The notes: generated from the letters alone by a model not told the origin. A stretch of DNA of 64,000 nt from Phyllobacterium sp. 21LDTY02-6 (GCF_023554255.2 NZ_JAMJWD020000001.1:1-64000); one strand, 5' to 3'. Positions 10,423 through 19,700 are shown, numbered from the stretch's first letter. Translations and numbers: made by a program.

Positions 10423-11315
10423 ACGCGTTCATCGTGCGGAAACGTCCGCACGGCCAGGACGAACACCAGCAGCGAGAAAATGGCGGCATCCTTCCACAGG
10501 ACAGGGAAATAGCCGCCCCATAGCGACTCCGCCATGCCGACCGCCGCAGCGCCCAAGGCGGCAAGCAGCGGCTGCGAAAAGCTGCCGGCGGCGGTGATGA
10601 AGAGGATCTTCAGGCCGAACACCATCCCGGTCGTGAAGCTGATATTGCCGTAGTAGAGCGCCGCCAGAAAGCCGGTCAGCGCACAGATCGCATAGGCGGC
10701 GAATACCGCGAGCATGCGCACCCGGCGCGGGTCGATCCCGCAGAGGGCGGCGGCGGCCGGTTCGTCGCTGACGGCGCGCCAGGTCCTGCCTGCCGCCGTC
10801 AGGCGCATGACGAACTCGCCGGCGGAGATGATGGCGATGGCAGCCGCGACATTGACGATCTGCATCCGTGTAAGGCTGACATCGAGCGCGCCGGCCATGC
10901 GCACCGGCTGTGCCAGCATGGGCGGCAGCCAATAATCGCGGGTATTGGCGGCGATCCGCGACAATTCCATCAGGAAGATGCTCAAGCCCAGCGTCGCGAC
11001 GAGCACCGTGTTGCGGCTTCCCGCATCTTGCAGCGGCTCATAGATGTATTTCGTTATGAGACAGGCGCCGAGCCCGACATAGATCACGGCGACCATCAGG
11101 CCGAAGCCCATGGCCGCCGGCAATGTCATCCACAGGGCGGTCCAGCCGAATGCCGTGCCGAGAATGAAGGTCTGGCCGGAAAAGGCGAAAACCGAGCCGA
11201 GGGACAGGTCGGTCCGGTGCGTCAGGCCATGGATGAGGACATAGCCATAGGCCAGCAACGCATAGAGCGAGGCGTTATGAATGCCATTCAGGAGAAGTTG
11301 CAGAAAATAGCCCAT
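10419..11315 (-). CDS. LivH-type ABC transporter permease (branched-chain amino acid family), orphan
   Basis: 298 residues, highly hydrophobic, with about eight membrane segments. It begins MGYFLQLLLNGIHNASLYALLAYGYVLIHGLTHRTDLSLG, typical of LivH/BPD_transp_2 permeases, and has the GIDPRRVRMLAVFAAYAICALTGFLAAL block after the cytoplasmic loop. In this family the permease works with LivM, LivG, LivF and a binding protein. None of these lies next to it, so it is an orphan. It is divergent from a CGNR zinc-finger regulator 66 bases away. Confidence 0.87.
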   Translation of the reverse strand: MGYFLQLLLNGIHNASLYALLAYGYVLIHGLTHRTDLSLGSVFAFSGQTFILGTAFGWTALWMTLPAAMGFGLMVAVIYVGLGACLITKYIYEPLQDAGSRNTVLVATLGLSIFLMELSRIAANTRDYWLPPMLAQPVRMAGALDVSLTRMQIVNVAAAIAIISAGEFVMRLTAAGRTWRAVSDEPAAAALCGIDPRRVRMLAVFAAYAICALTGFLAALYYGNISFTTGMVFGLKILFITAAGSFSQPLLAALGAAAVGMAESLWGGYFPVLWKDAAIFSLLVFVLAVRTFPHDERV

Positions 11316-11381
11316 TCGGTCTGTTCCAGCCTGAGCGCTATTCTAACTTGCAAAACGCTTTTTACCAGTTAGAATTTAGCC

Positions 11382-11984
11382 ATGACATTTGCGTGGACGG
11401 AACATCGGTTCAGCGGCGGTGCGCTGGCGCTGGACCTCGTCAATACGGTGATCTACCGGCAGGCGCCGCAACGGGCGCTGGACCGTTTCGACGACCGCGT
11501 ACAGATGGCGGCATTCGCCGCGGCGGCCTCGCGGTTTCGTGCGGAAGAACTGGGCGGCGCACGGCTGCGGGCGCCGGCGACGGAGGAACAGGCGAGCCGC
11601 CTGATCGATCTGCGCGAGGCGATCAACCGGCTGTTCCGCGATGCGGTGGCGGATGAGGCCTATGGCGCGGCGCATATGGCTAGCTTCCTGCGCCTTGCCG
11701 CCAATGGCGTTGAAGAACAGCCCGATGCGAGGCTGAGGCTTGCCGGCGGCGGCAATGGCGATTTGGGCGACCTGCCACTCAATGTCGCCGCCGTTCTTTC
11801 CGCCATGCGGCTTCTCGATCAGCGCTGGCAGTCGCGGATCAAGATTTGCCCGAATTGCCACTGGCTTTACCTTGATCAAAGCCGCAATCGCAGCCGCCGC
11901 TGGTGCGACATGGCGATCTGCGGCAACAGGGCCAAGGCGAAGCGCCATTACAGCCGCAGGAACGCCGATGAAACCGCGCTCTAG
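11382..11984 (+). CDS. CGNR zinc-finger protein (ABATE domain), putative regulator
   Basis: 200 residues. The N-terminal ABATE-type domain begins FSGGALALDLVNTV, and the C terminus carries the treble-clef-like zinc finger CPNCHWLYLDQSRNRSRRWC followed by DMAICGNRAKAKRHYSRR, which gives the family its CGNR name. Members are thought to be DNA-binding regulators of stress or metabolic genes. Its position divergent from the LivH-like permease suggests it may control that gene. The 3' end overlaps the next reading frame by 17 bases. Confidence 0.88.
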   Translation: MTFAWTEHRFSGGALALDLVNTVIYRQAPQRALDRFDDRVQMAAFAAAASRFRAEELGGARLRAPATEEQASRLIDLREAINRLFRDAVADEAYGAAHMASFLRLAANGVEEQPDARLRLAGGGNGDLGDLPLNVAAVLSAMRLLDQRWQSRIKICPNCHWLYLDQSRNRSRRWCDMAICGNRAKAKRHYSRRNADETAL

Positions 11985-12477
11985 GCCGACAGGGGGGCTC
12001 CGCCATCCGGGCCTTTGGCTGGCCCTGCTGCTGGTCCTTTGTGCCTGCCGCGATGCCGGGCAGGCCGATTATCTGCAGGTGAGCGGAAAACTGTTCGTGT
12101 TCAATTACCGGATTGCAGAGGCGACTTACCTCCTGACGCTGAACAGGCTGCGGCCGCTGCCGGAGGAGACGCGCCTGAAGGCGACATTCGACAATCCGGC
12201 CGGCGGCGAGCCCCTCGTGGTCGAGCAAAGGATCTGGCCGACGATGGAGCGCATCACGGTGCAGAGCCCGCCGGTCAAATGTGTGAAGGCGCACAAGGAA
12301 TATCATGTCGTGATCGAACTCGTGGACGCCGGCGGCGCGAAGCTGCAGACCATCGAGCGCATGATGGTCTCCGATACGGATCAGTCGCTGATGCCCGACA
12401 AGCCGCTCGTCGTCGGGCCACTCTATGATGCCAACCCCGACCGAACGCCGGACAAGCAGGATTGCCCCGCTTCATGA
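11968..12477 (+). CDS. Putative exported lipoprotein of unknown function
   Basis: 169 residues from the ATG at 11968, which overlaps the CGNR gene. After KPRSRPTGG comes a hydrophobic stretch (LWLALLLVLCAC) ending in a cysteine that could be lipidated, although Cys at the -2 position makes the lipobox non-standard. The rest is a compact beta-rich region (YLQVSGKLFVFNYRIAEATYLLTL and TFDNPAGGEPLVVEQRIWPTMERITVQSPPV). I do not recognise a named family. The overlap implies co-expression with the CGNR protein. Confidence 0.7.
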   Translation: MKPRSRPTGGLRHPGLWLALLLVLCACRDAGQADYLQVSGKLFVFNYRIAEATYLLTLNRLRPLPEETRLKATFDNPAGGEPLVVEQRIWPTMERITVQSPPVKCVKAHKEYHVVIELVDAGGAKLQTIERMMVSDTDQSLMPDKPLVVGPLYDANPDRTPDKQDCPAS

Positions 12478-12576
12478 TGCGATGATCTGGCGGCAAAGTC
12501 GCCTCCGGGCTTGCATTCGGTGGGGTTTTAGGCTCGTCTCCCTGTGGCCCATGGCAGGCACCAAGGAGAGATATCC

Positions 12577-12723
12577 ATGATCACCCAAATCGCAATTGCC
12601 CCGCTTGTCGCGCTGATCGCCGGCATCCTGATCCTGATCGCGCCGCGCCTGCTCAATTATGTCGTGGCGCTCTATCTCATCATCATCGGCGTGCTGGGGC
12701 TGTTCCCGAATCTGCTGAACTGA
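12577..12723 (+). CDS. Small DUF3096-like membrane protein
   Basis: A 48-residue frame starts at ATG 12577 behind AAGGAGAG and stops at 12721-12723. Almost all of it is hydrophobic: IAPLVALIAGILILIAPRLL and YVVALYLIIIGVLGLF form a helical hairpin with an APRLLNY turn, matching DUF3096 proteins common in proteobacteria as I remember them. The function is unknown. It sits alone before the cytochrome oxidase subunit IV gene. Confidence 0.85.
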   Translation: MITQIAIAPLVALIAGILILIAPRLLNYVVALYLIIIGVLGLFPNLLN

Positions 12724-12836
12724 CGGGAAAAAGCCCGTTGGCCTCCGGCGAGGCGCAAGGGCGACTATCTGCGCATTGCGCTGGAACGCCGTTTTCGCTA
12801 TTGCGAATGGGACGTCGATATTATGAGGATTTTGAG

Positions 12837-13058
12837 ATGGCGGAACATCACGACACGGCTCCCGCAGAGCTTGGCGCACCCATGGACTACAAGGAGCATG
12901 AAAACACCTACAATCTGTTCCTGAACCTTTCGAAATGGGGCGTGATTACCTGCGTGGCATTGTTGATTGCCATGGCTTTCGGCTTCTTTGCCGGCGGTTT
13001 CTTCTCGGCGCTCGTGCTTTTCATCGTCATTTGCGTGGCCGCCTGGTTCTTTGTCTGA
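12837..13058 (+). CDS. aa3-type cytochrome c oxidase subunit IV-like protein
   Basis: 73 residues from the ATG at 12837; the open frame begins at 12738 but the extra N terminus is not like the family. A short soluble N terminus (MAEHHDTAPAELGAPMDYKEHENTYNLFLNLSKWG) leads into two closely spaced membrane stretches. The YKEHExTYxxFL pattern is the hallmark of the bacterial aa3-type COX subunit IV family (COX4_pro_2). In Rhizobiales this small gene often lies before the transhydrogenase operon, as here. Confidence 0.88.
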   Translation: MAEHHDTAPAELGAPMDYKEHENTYNLFLNLSKWGVITCVALLIAMAFGFFAGGFFSALVLFIVICVAAWFFV

Positions 13059-13191
13059 GGTACGGGCTTCGTACGCAGTTTCTGGCATTTGACCGGCGGT
13101 CGGACCCGCCGGCCGGCCGGGTGGGGTCGCGGATGTAATTTTGCGTGAGCGGCGGCAAGCCGTTCGGCGTGCAGCTTCAGGGGGGTAGAGC

Positions 13192-14553
13192 TTGGCTCAG
13201 ACATTATTCATACCGAAAGAGACTGATGCCACCGAACCGCGTGTTGCGGGCTCGGCGGAGACGGTTCGCAAGCTTATAGGGCTTGGTTTTGCCGTCGTGG
13301 TGGAAAGCGGCGCCGGCACGGCATCGCGCATCCCGGACAGCGAGTTCGTAGCGGCAGGCGCGACAATCGGCAAATCATCCGATGCAAAGGCCGCCGACAT
13401 CATCCTGAAAGTGCGGCGGCCATCCTCCGCCGAATTGAAGTCCTACAAGCGTGGCGCCGTGATCGTCGCCATGCTCGATCCCTATGGCAATGATGCTGCC
13501 GTGAAGGAACTTGCCGATGCCGGCGTGACCGCCTTCACCATGGAATTCATGCCCCGCATCACCCGCGCGCAGGTCATGGACGTGCTTTCGAGCCAGGCCA
13601 ATCTCGCCGGTTACCAGGCCGTCATCGACGCCGCGGAGGAATATGACCGCGCCATGCCGATGATGATGACTGCTGCGGGCACGGTGCCTGCCGCGAAAGT
13701 CTTCATCATGGGCGTCGGCGTCGCTGGTCTTCAGGCCATCGCCACGGCGCGCCGGCTCGGTGCCGTCGTGACCGCAACCGATGTGCGGCCGGCGGTGAAG
13801 GAACAGGTCGCTTCACTGGGGGCGAAGTTCCTGGCGGTGGAAGACGAAGAGTTCAAGGCCGCCGAAACGGCAGGCGGCTATGCCAAGGAAATGTCCAAGG
13901 AATACCAGGCGAAGCAGGCGGCCCTCGTTGCCGATCACATCGCCAAGCAGGACATCGTCATCACCACGGCGCTGATCCCCGGCCGGCCCGCGCCAAGGCT
14001 CGTGTCGCGCGAAATGTATTCCCGCATGCGGCCGGGTTCGGTGATCGTCGATCTGGCGGTCGAGCGTGGCGGCAATGTCGAGGGCGCCAAGGCTGGCGCG
14101 ACCATCGAGGTCGACGGCGTGAAGATCGTCGGCCATCTGAACGTTGCCGGCAGGATCGCCGCCACCGCGTCGCAGCTCTATGCCAAGAACCTTGTCGCTT
14201 TCGTCGAAACGCTGGTCGACAAGGAAGCGAAGGCGCTCAAGATCGATTTCGAGGACGAACTGGTGAAGGCCACCGTCCTGACCCATGACGGCCGGGTCGT
14301 GCACCCGAATTTCGCCAGCGCGCAAGCGCCGGCTGCCGGGAAGCCGGCGGTAAAAGCCGCCGCCCGCGCAAAGAAACCATCCACGGCCGAGAAGGCTCCA
14401 ATCACGAAAGCCCCGGTCACAAAGGCTTCGGCCGAGAAAGCTTCGGCCGAGAAAGCTCCGGTCAAGAAGGCTCCGGCGCGCAAGGCCGCTGCTCCGAAAA
14501 AGACTGCACAGGCTAAGACTACGCCGCCCGTCAAGACGGAAGGAGAGGCATGA
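13192..14553 (+). CDS. pntAA: NAD(P) transhydrogenase subunit alpha part 1 (NAD(H)-binding)
   Basis: 453 residues starting at a TTG behind GGGGGTAG. The body (about 1-385) is the alanine-dehydrogenase/PntA N-terminal fold that binds NAD(H) in the proton-pumping transhydrogenase, with IPKETDATEPRVAG at the start, the Rossmann motif GVGVAGLQAIATARRLGAVVTATD and the mobile-loop region ALIPGRPAPRLVSREM. It forms a complex with PntAB and PntB to reduce NADP+ with NADH, driven by proton entry. The last roughly 65 residues are unusual: a Lys/Ala/Pro-rich tail with repeated AEKAS, VTKA and VKKAPA units, resembling histone H1. The stop overlaps the start of pntAB (ATGA). Confidence 0.95.
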   Translation: MAQTLFIPKETDATEPRVAGSAETVRKLIGLGFAVVVESGAGTASRIPDSEFVAAGATIGKSSDAKAADIILKVRRPSSAELKSYKRGAVIVAMLDPYGNDAAVKELADAGVTAFTMEFMPRITRAQVMDVLSSQANLAGYQAVIDAAEEYDRAMPMMMTAAGTVPAAKVFIMGVGVAGLQAIATARRLGAVVTATDVRPAVKEQVASLGAKFLAVEDEEFKAAETAGGYAKEMSKEYQAKQAALVADHIAKQDIVITTALIPGRPAPRLVSREMYSRMRPGSVIVDLAVERGGNVEGAKAGATIEVDGVKIVGHLNVAGRIAATASQLYAKNLVAFVETLVDKEAKALKIDFEDELVKATVLTHDGRVVHPNFASAQAPAAGKPAVKAAARAKKPSTAEKAPITKAPVTKASAEKASAEKAPVKKAPARKAAAPKKTAQAKTTPPVKTEGEA

Positions 14554-14963
14554 TGGCTGAGGATACATTGAATAAAGCGCTCGAGACGCTGAACCAGGCG
14601 ACGGAAATGGTGCGCCAGGCAGCCGAGACCATGCCGGACGCAGCGGGCGCCGCGGCGCATGCCGTTACCGGTGGGGCGGTGGATCCGTTCGTGTTCCGCC
14701 TTGCCATCTTCGTGCTGTCGATCTTCGTCGGGTATTATGTGGTCTGGTCGGTTACGCCGGCGCTGCATACGCCGCTGATGGCCGTCACCAACGCCATCTC
14801 GTCGGTCATCGTCGTCGGCGCGCTGCTCGCGGTCGGCCTTTCGGCCAGCGGCGCGGCAACGGGCTTCGGTTTCATCGCGCTCGTCCTGGCGAGCGTCAAC
14901 ATCTTCGGCGGGTTCCTCGTGACCCATCGCATGCTCGCCATGTACAAGAAAAAAGAAAAGTGA
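14550..14963 (+). CDS. pntAB: NAD(P) transhydrogenase subunit alpha part 2 (membrane)
   Basis: 137 residues. After an amphipathic, Ala-rich N-terminal part (about 1-45) come three or four membrane helices: FRLAIFVLSIFVGYYVVWSV, AISSVIVVGALLAVGL and FGFIALVLASVNIFGGFLVTHRML. This is the separate membrane part of the alpha subunit found in three-gene transhydrogenases. The ATG at 14550 overlaps the pntAA stop by four bases; a second in-frame ATG follows directly at 14553. The pntB gene starts 10 bases after it. Confidence 0.94.
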   Translation: MMAEDTLNKALETLNQATEMVRQAAETMPDAAGAAAHAVTGGAVDPFVFRLAIFVLSIFVGYYVVWSVTPALHTPLMAVTNAISSVIVVGALLAVGLSASGAATGFGFIALVLASVNIFGGFLVTHRMLAMYKKKEK

Positions 14964-14973
14964 GACCAGAAGC

Positions 14974-16374
14974 ATGAGCGTTGATTTCGCAGCTTTTCTC
15001 TATCTCGTCTCCGGCGTGCTTTTCATTCTTGCATTGCGCGGGCTTTCGCACCCGACCACCAGCCGGCAGGGCAATTTCTACGGCATGATCGGCATGGGGA
15101 TTTCGATCGTCACCACGCTTGCCCTGGCCGAACCAAGCTTCAAGGGCCTGGGGCTGATCATTCTCGGCCTCGCCATCGGCGGCGGTGTCGGCGCCTATAT
15201 CGCCAAGCAGATCGCCATGACCGCCATGCCGCAGCTCGTCGCGGCGTTCCATTCGCTGGTCGGCTTTGCCGCCGTGATGGTGGCGGCTGCCGCGATCTAT
15301 TCGCCGGATTCATTCGGTATCGGCGAAATAGGCAGCATTCACGGGCAGGCGCTGGTCGAAATGTCGATCGGCGTCGCCATCGGTGCCATCACGTTCACGG
15401 GGTCGATCATCGCGTTCCTGAAGCTCGATGGCCGCATGTCGGGCAAGCCGATCATGCTGCCCGGGCGCCATTTCATCAATGCGGCCCTGCTTCTGGCGAT
15501 CGTCGTGCTGGTGATTGCGCTGGTGATGACCGAAAGCCACACGGTATTCTGGCTGATCGTCATCCTGTCGCTGGTCCTCGGCGGTCTCATCATCGTGCCG
15601 ATCGGTGGCGCCGACATGCCGGTCGTCGTCTCCATGCTCAACTCCTATTCGGGTTGGGCGGCGGCGGGCATCGGCTTCACGCTGGGCAATCTTGCACTGA
15701 TCATCACCGGCGCGCTGGTGGGATCCTCAGGCGCCATCCTGTCCTACATCATGTGCAAGGGCATGAACCGGTCGTTCGTCTCCGTCATCCTTGGCGGTTT
15801 TGGCGGCGAAACGGCCGGGGCTGCCAGCGGCGAGGTCGAGCAGCGGCCTGTCAAGCAGGGTTCTGCCGACGATGCGGCCTTCATCATGAAGAACGCATCG
15901 AAGGTGATCATCGTCCCGGGCTACGGCATGGCAGTCGCGCAGGCGCAGCATGCGCTGCGGGAAATGGCGGACAAGCTGAAGGCCGAGGGTGTCGAGATCA
16001 AATACGCCATCCATCCGGTCGCCGGCCGCATGCCGGGCCATATGAACGTGCTGCTGGCGGAAGCCAACGTGCCCTATGACGAGGTCTTCGAACTCGAGGA
16101 CATCAATTCGGAGTTCGCGCAGGCGGATGTGGCCTTCGTCATCGGCGCCAATGACGTGACCAATCCGGCTGCAAAGACCGATCCGAAATCGCCGATCTTC
16201 GGCATGCCGATCCTCGATGTGGACAAGGCCGGCACGGTGCTCTTCATCAAGCGCGGCATGGGTTCCGGCTATGCCGGCGTCGAGAACGAGCTGTTCTTCC
16301 GCGACAATACGATGATGCTTTTCGCCGACGCCAAGAAGATGGTCGAGAACATCGTCAAGGCTCTCGACCACTGA
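14974..16374 (+). CDS. pntB: NAD(P) transhydrogenase subunit beta
   Basis: 466 residues, the normal length. The N-terminal two-thirds is a bundle of membrane helices forming the proton channel with PntAB (for example IGMGISIVTTLALAEP and LLLAIVVLVIALVMTESHTVFWLIVILSLVLGGLIIVPIGGADMPVV). The C-terminal domain III binds NADP(H) through VIIVPGYGMAVAQAQHALRE and the following VAGRMPGHMNVLLAEANVPYD block. It is the last gene of the operon and is followed at once by a terminator. Confidence 0.97.
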   Translation: MSVDFAAFLYLVSGVLFILALRGLSHPTTSRQGNFYGMIGMGISIVTTLALAEPSFKGLGLIILGLAIGGGVGAYIAKQIAMTAMPQLVAAFHSLVGFAAVMVAAAAIYSPDSFGIGEIGSIHGQALVEMSIGVAIGAITFTGSIIAFLKLDGRMSGKPIMLPGRHFINAALLLAIVVLVIALVMTESHTVFWLIVILSLVLGGLIIVPIGGADMPVVVSMLNSYSGWAAAGIGFTLGNLALIITGALVGSSGAILSYIMCKGMNRSFVSVILGGFGGETAGAASGEVEQRPVKQGSADDAAFIMKNASKVIIVPGYGMAVAQAQHALREMADKLKAEGVEIKYAIHPVAGRMPGHMNVLLAEANVPYDEVFELEDINSEFAQADVAFVIGANDVTNPAAKTDPKSPIFGMPILDVDKAGTVLFIKRGMGSGYAGVENELFFRDNTMMLFADAKKMVENIVKALDH

Positions 16375-16375
16375 C

Positions 16376-16405
16376 CAAAAAAAGCCCGGCACTGCCGGGC
16401 TTTTT
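16376..16405. terminator. Bidirectional terminator between pntB and the TPR lipoprotein gene
   Basis: AGCCCGGC and GCCGGGCT form an 8-bp stem with a 3-base ACT loop. It is flanked by an A run on the left and a T run on the right, so it can end transcription of pntB (+) and of the convergent lipoprotein gene (-). Confidence 0.9.
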
Positions 16406-16452
16406 CATATCCATGGATTGGGTAGGGGGCTCGGCCTCGGCAAATGGCCGCG

Positions 16453-17328
16453 TCAGGCGCCGCCGCCGCGCGTACGGGCGAGGCCGTCCTTGGCCGGCTT
16501 GTAGTTCGGATCGAGCTGAACGGCCTTGGCGTAGGATTTGGCCGCGCGGGCCTTGTCGCCGCGACGCTCATAGATCAGCGCCTGGTTGGCCCAGCCCTCG
16601 GCGATATCGCCATCGAGCTTGATCGCCGTATTGAAATCGTCAAAGGCATTGTCGTCGTCGCCAAGCGCCGCATAGGATATGCCGCGGCCATTATAGGGCT
16701 CGGCGGCATCGGGCTGCAGCGATATGGCCGTCGAGAAATCCTCGATCGCTTCCTTGTGCTGATTGCGCGCCTGGTAGATCAGGCCACGATTATGGTAGGC
16801 GCGGGCGTCCGTGGTGTTGAGCTGGATCGCCTGCTGGAAATCGCTCAGCGCTTCGTTCAGCCGGCCGGCCTGGCGGTACAGATTGCCGCGGCCGATATAG
16901 GCGGTGTCATATTGCGGGTTGATCTGGATCGCCTTGGAATAATCGGCGGCCGCCTGGGCGGTGTTCCCCATGTTGCGGTAGACGAGGGCGCGGTTCGCAT
17001 AGGCCTGGTAGAAATTCGGATTGATCTGCAGCGCCGTGTTGAAATCCTTTATCGCATCATTGTTGCGGCCGGCGCGGCCAAAGGCGGACCCGCGCACATT
17101 ATAGGCTTCGGGATCCTTGGGATTGTTGCGGATGACGTCGTTCAGCGAACTGATGTTCTCGGCCGACCCTTGCGCCTTGTCGATGCCCACCATGCTGGAG
17201 GTGGGGGTGCTCTGACAGCCCGCGAGCGCCAGAAGGGCGACGGAAGACAAGGCGAAACCAGTGGTGCGTATCGATCCGACCAGCGATCGGGCGCGGCTGC
17301 TTGATGGCGTTTCCATAGTCTTTTTCAT
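16453..17328 (-). CDS. TPR-repeat lipoprotein
   Basis: 291 residues. The leader ends in LLALAGC (lipobox), so the protein is probably a lipid-anchored envelope protein after signal peptidase II cleavage. Residues about 60-285 are six consecutive tetratricopeptide repeats of 34 residues, each with the pattern AYNNRGxxYxxxGxxxxAIxDFxxAIxLxP (for example DPEAYNVRGSAFGRAGRNND). Such proteins act as scaffolds, often in outer-membrane or peptidoglycan assembly. The gene is convergent with the pnt operon. Confidence 0.9.
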   Translation of the reverse strand: MKKTMETPSSSRARSLVGSIRTTGFALSSVALLALAGCQSTPTSSMVGIDKAQGSAENISSLNDVIRNNPKDPEAYNVRGSAFGRAGRNNDAIKDFNTALQINPNFYQAYANRALVYRNMGNTAQAAADYSKAIQINPQYDTAYIGRGNLYRQAGRLNEALSDFQQAIQLNTTDARAYHNRGLIYQARNQHKEAIEDFSTAISLQPDAAEPYNGRGISYAALGDDDNAFDDFNTAIKLDGDIAEGWANQALIYERRGDKARAAKSYAKAVQLDPNYKPAKDGLARTRGGGA

Positions 17329-17451
17329 CTTCCCTGTTCCCGTCCAACAAAAAGCTTTGGGTACAAAACCGTTCCCATGTCAAACGAAAAAGGGCGGTGT
17401 GACGCAAGCCACTCCACCCTTGACCTCGGTCAAGCCGACGTAAACTACGAC

Positions 17452-17703
17452 TTAGCGTGCCGCTGATGCGCGAACCGGAGCCTTGCGGGCCGGCATCGGC
17501 AGAAGGCCTTCGCGCTGTGCCTGCTTGCGGGCAAGCTTGCGGGCGCGGCTGATGGCTTCGGCCTTCTGGCGAGCGCGCTTGATCGAAGGCTTCTCGTAGT
17601 GGTCATGCATCTTCATTTCGCGGAACATGCCTTCGCGCTGCATCTTCTTCTTGAGAACGCGGAGAGCCTGATCAACATTATTTTCGCGTACGAGTACCTG
17701 CAC
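17452..17703 (-). CDS. rpsU: 30S ribosomal protein bS21
   Basis: 83 residues beginning at a GTG (17703) preceded by ACAGGAAA. The N terminus [25 protein letters not shown] followed by [25 protein letters not shown] is typical of S21, and the tail is Arg/Lys-rich. S21 joins the platform of the small subunit and helps mRNA base pairing. It is monocistronic here. Downstream, a GACC/GGTC hairpin around 17415-17433 could end transcription, but the T tract is poor. Confidence 0.96.
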   Translation of the reverse strand: MQVLVRENNVDQALRVLKKKMQREGMFREMKMHDHYEKPSIKRARQKAEAISRARKLARKQAQREGLLPMPARKAPVRASAAR

Positions 17704-18070
17704 GTTATTTCCTGTCTCTTAGAATTTCGTTGAGCCCGGTCACCTGAAATTAGGAACAAGAACCAGACTTCGCGATGGGTCCCCACCGCAAACTGGTGTC
17801 GGCATTAGCAGAAAGTCTGCGCCATGTCCACCGGAGTCATTCATGCGCGGCAGCTTTTCCTTCGCGGCGGCCCAGCCTCAATCGCGGCTTTCAAAGCCTG
17901 AGCGCCAATCTCCGTCGCAAAATGGCAAAAGACCACTGGCCGAATGCGATACTGATGCATAAAAGCGTGGTTCTTCGTTCGGCGTTCGAGGGCGATTGCC
18001 GGGCAGGATTTACGCAGTATTCTCCGCGAGGCCGGTGCTTTTTCGGGGATGATTTGCCAAGGATTGGATG
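17704..18070. other. Gene-free region between rpsU and soxB
   Basis: About 365 bases with divergent genes on both sides, so it should hold the promoters of rpsU and of the sox operon. Short open frames on both strands (17775-18071 + and 17841-18101 -) have no recognisable domain and overlap each other and soxB; I treat them as non-coding. I saw no riboswitch or clear operator. Confidence 0.5.
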
Positions 18071-19324
18071 ATGCGGAAATATTCGGTATTTGCATTGGCA
18101 CGCGAGGCGATGCGCGCTCACAAGGGCTGGGACCAGCAATGGACCTCGCCCGAACCGAAATCGGAATATGACGTCATCATCGTCGGGGCGGGCGGGCATG
18201 GCCTTGCCACGGCCTATTACCTTGCCAAGGAGCACGGCATTACCAATGTCGCCGTCCTCGAGAAGGGCTGGCTCGGCGGCGGCAATACCGGGCGCAACAC
18301 CACGATCATCCGCTCGAACTATCTCTATGACGAATCCGCCGGGATCTACGAGCACGCGGTCAAATTGTGGGAAGGCCTGAGCCAGGACCTTAACTACAAT
18401 GTCATGTATTCGGCGCGCGGCGTCATGATGCTCGCCCACAACATTCACGACGTGCAGGTGTTCAAGCGGCACATCCACGCGAACCGGCTCAACGGCATCG
18501 ACAATGAGTGGCTCACGCCCGAGCAGGTCAAGGAATTCTGCCCGCCGATCAATATCTCGTCGGATGCGCGCTATCCCATCATCGGCGCGGCGCTCCAGCG
18601 TCGTGGCGGCACCGCGCGCCATGATGCGGTTGCCTGGGGCTATGCGCGCGCAGCGGCGGATCGCGGCGTCCACATCATCCAGAATTGCGAAGTGACGGGC
18701 ATCCGCCGCGCGCCGAATGGCGCGGTGGTCGGTGTCGATACCAGTCGCGGCCCGATCAACGCCAAGAAGGTCGGTGTCGTCGCGGCGGGCCACACATCCG
18801 TCATCATGAACATGGCGGGCGTGCGCATGCCGCTGGAAAGCTATCCGCTGCAGGCGCTGGTTTCGGAGCCGGTCAAGCCGCTGATACCATGCGTCATCAT
18901 GTCGAATACGGTCCACGCCTATATCTCGCAGTCCGACAAGGGCGAGATGGTGATCGGCGCCGGCACGGATCAATATACGTCCTATTCCCAGACCGGCGGG
19001 CTCCATATCATCAACCATACGCTGGATGCGATCTGCGAGATGTTCCCGGTGCTGACGCGCCTGAAAATGCTGCGTTCATGGGGCGGCATCGTCGATGTGA
19101 CGCCGGATCGCTCGCCGATCCTCGCCAAGACGCCGGTGCCCGGCCTTTATGTCAATTGCGGCTGGGGCACTGGCGGTTTCAAGGCGACGCCGGGCTCCGG
19201 CAATGTCTTCGCCCATACGATCGCCCGCGACGAGCCGCACCGGATCAACGCGCCATTCACGATCGAACGCTTCACAACGGGCCGTCTGATCGACGAAGCC
19301 GCCGCCGCCGCCGTGGCGCACTGA
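18071..19324 (+). CDS. soxB: Sarcosine oxidase subunit beta
   Basis: 417 residues. The N-terminal FAD-binding fold [23 protein letters not shown] is followed by the conserved [22 protein letters not shown] segment of heterotetrameric sarcosine oxidase beta subunits, and the C terminus has the [14 protein letters not shown] motif that closes over FAD. The enzyme oxidises sarcosine (N-methylglycine) to glycine, with transfer of the one-carbon unit to tetrahydrofolate. Two ATGs occur in tandem (18068 and 18071); AAGGA ends 7 bases before the second, which I prefer. First gene of soxBDAG. Confidence 0.96.
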   Translation: MRKYSVFALAREAMRAHKGWDQQWTSPEPKSEYDVIIVGAGGHGLATAYYLAKEHGITNVAVLEKGWLGGGNTGRNTTIIRSNYLYDESAGIYEHAVKLWEGLSQDLNYNVMYSARGVMMLAHNIHDVQVFKRHIHANRLNGIDNEWLTPEQVKEFCPPINISSDARYPIIGAALQRRGGTARHDAVAWGYARAAADRGVHIIQNCEVTGIRRAPNGAVVGVDTSRGPINAKKVGVVAAGHTSVIMNMAGVRMPLESYPLQALVSEPVKPLIPCVIMSNTVHAYISQSDKGEMVIGAGTDQYTSYSQTGGLHIINHTLDAICEMFPVLTRLKMLRSWGGIVDVTPDRSPILAKTPVPGLYVNCGWGTGGFKATPGSGNVFAHTIARDEPHRINAPFTIERFTTGRLIDEAAAAAVAH

Positions 19325-19344
19325 ATCTGGAACGAGGCCAACAC

Positions 19345-19698
19345 ATGCTTCTCATCAAATGCCCCTATTGCGAAGAAGAGCGTCCGGAACTCGAATTCCG
19401 CCACGCCGGCGAGGCGCATCTCGTGCGCGAGGGCAAGATCATCGACCAGTCGGACGAGGATTTCGCTGCCTTTCTCTATCTGCGGCAGAACCCGAAGGGC
19501 CTTGTCTATGAGCGCTGGCGGCATATTCACGGCTGCGGCCGGTTCTTCAATGCCATACGCGACACGGTTTCCGACAAGTTCCTGACCGTCTACAAGGCCG
19601 GCGAGCCGCGCCCCGACTTGACGGCGATCAAGGCGGAGGGCGCCGCCGCTCCCACCACCAGAAAACGCCGCTCCCGCACCACCAAATCGGAGCTCTGA
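19345..19698 (+). CDS. soxD: Sarcosine oxidase subunit delta
   Basis: 117 residues. The N terminus MLLIKCPYCEEERPELEF and the downstream HIHGCGRFFN supply three Cys and a His that bind zinc in the delta subunit of heterotetrameric sarcosine oxidase. It is a small structural subunit of the complex. ATG 19345 follows CGAGGCC and lies 20 bases after soxB. The basic C-terminal tail (TRKRRSRTTKS) is normal for this subunit. Confidence 0.95.
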   Translation: MLLIKCPYCEEERPELEFRHAGEAHLVREGKIIDQSDEDFAAFLYLRQNPKGLVYERWRHIHGCGRFFNAIRDTVSDKFLTVYKAGEPRPDLTAIKAEGAAAPTTRKRRSRTTKSEL

Positions 19699-19700
19699 CA

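Noticed and set aside
17775..18071. 98-codon frame between rpsU and soxB
   Set aside because: No ribosome site or similarity, and a competing minus-strand frame; composition is not gene-like.
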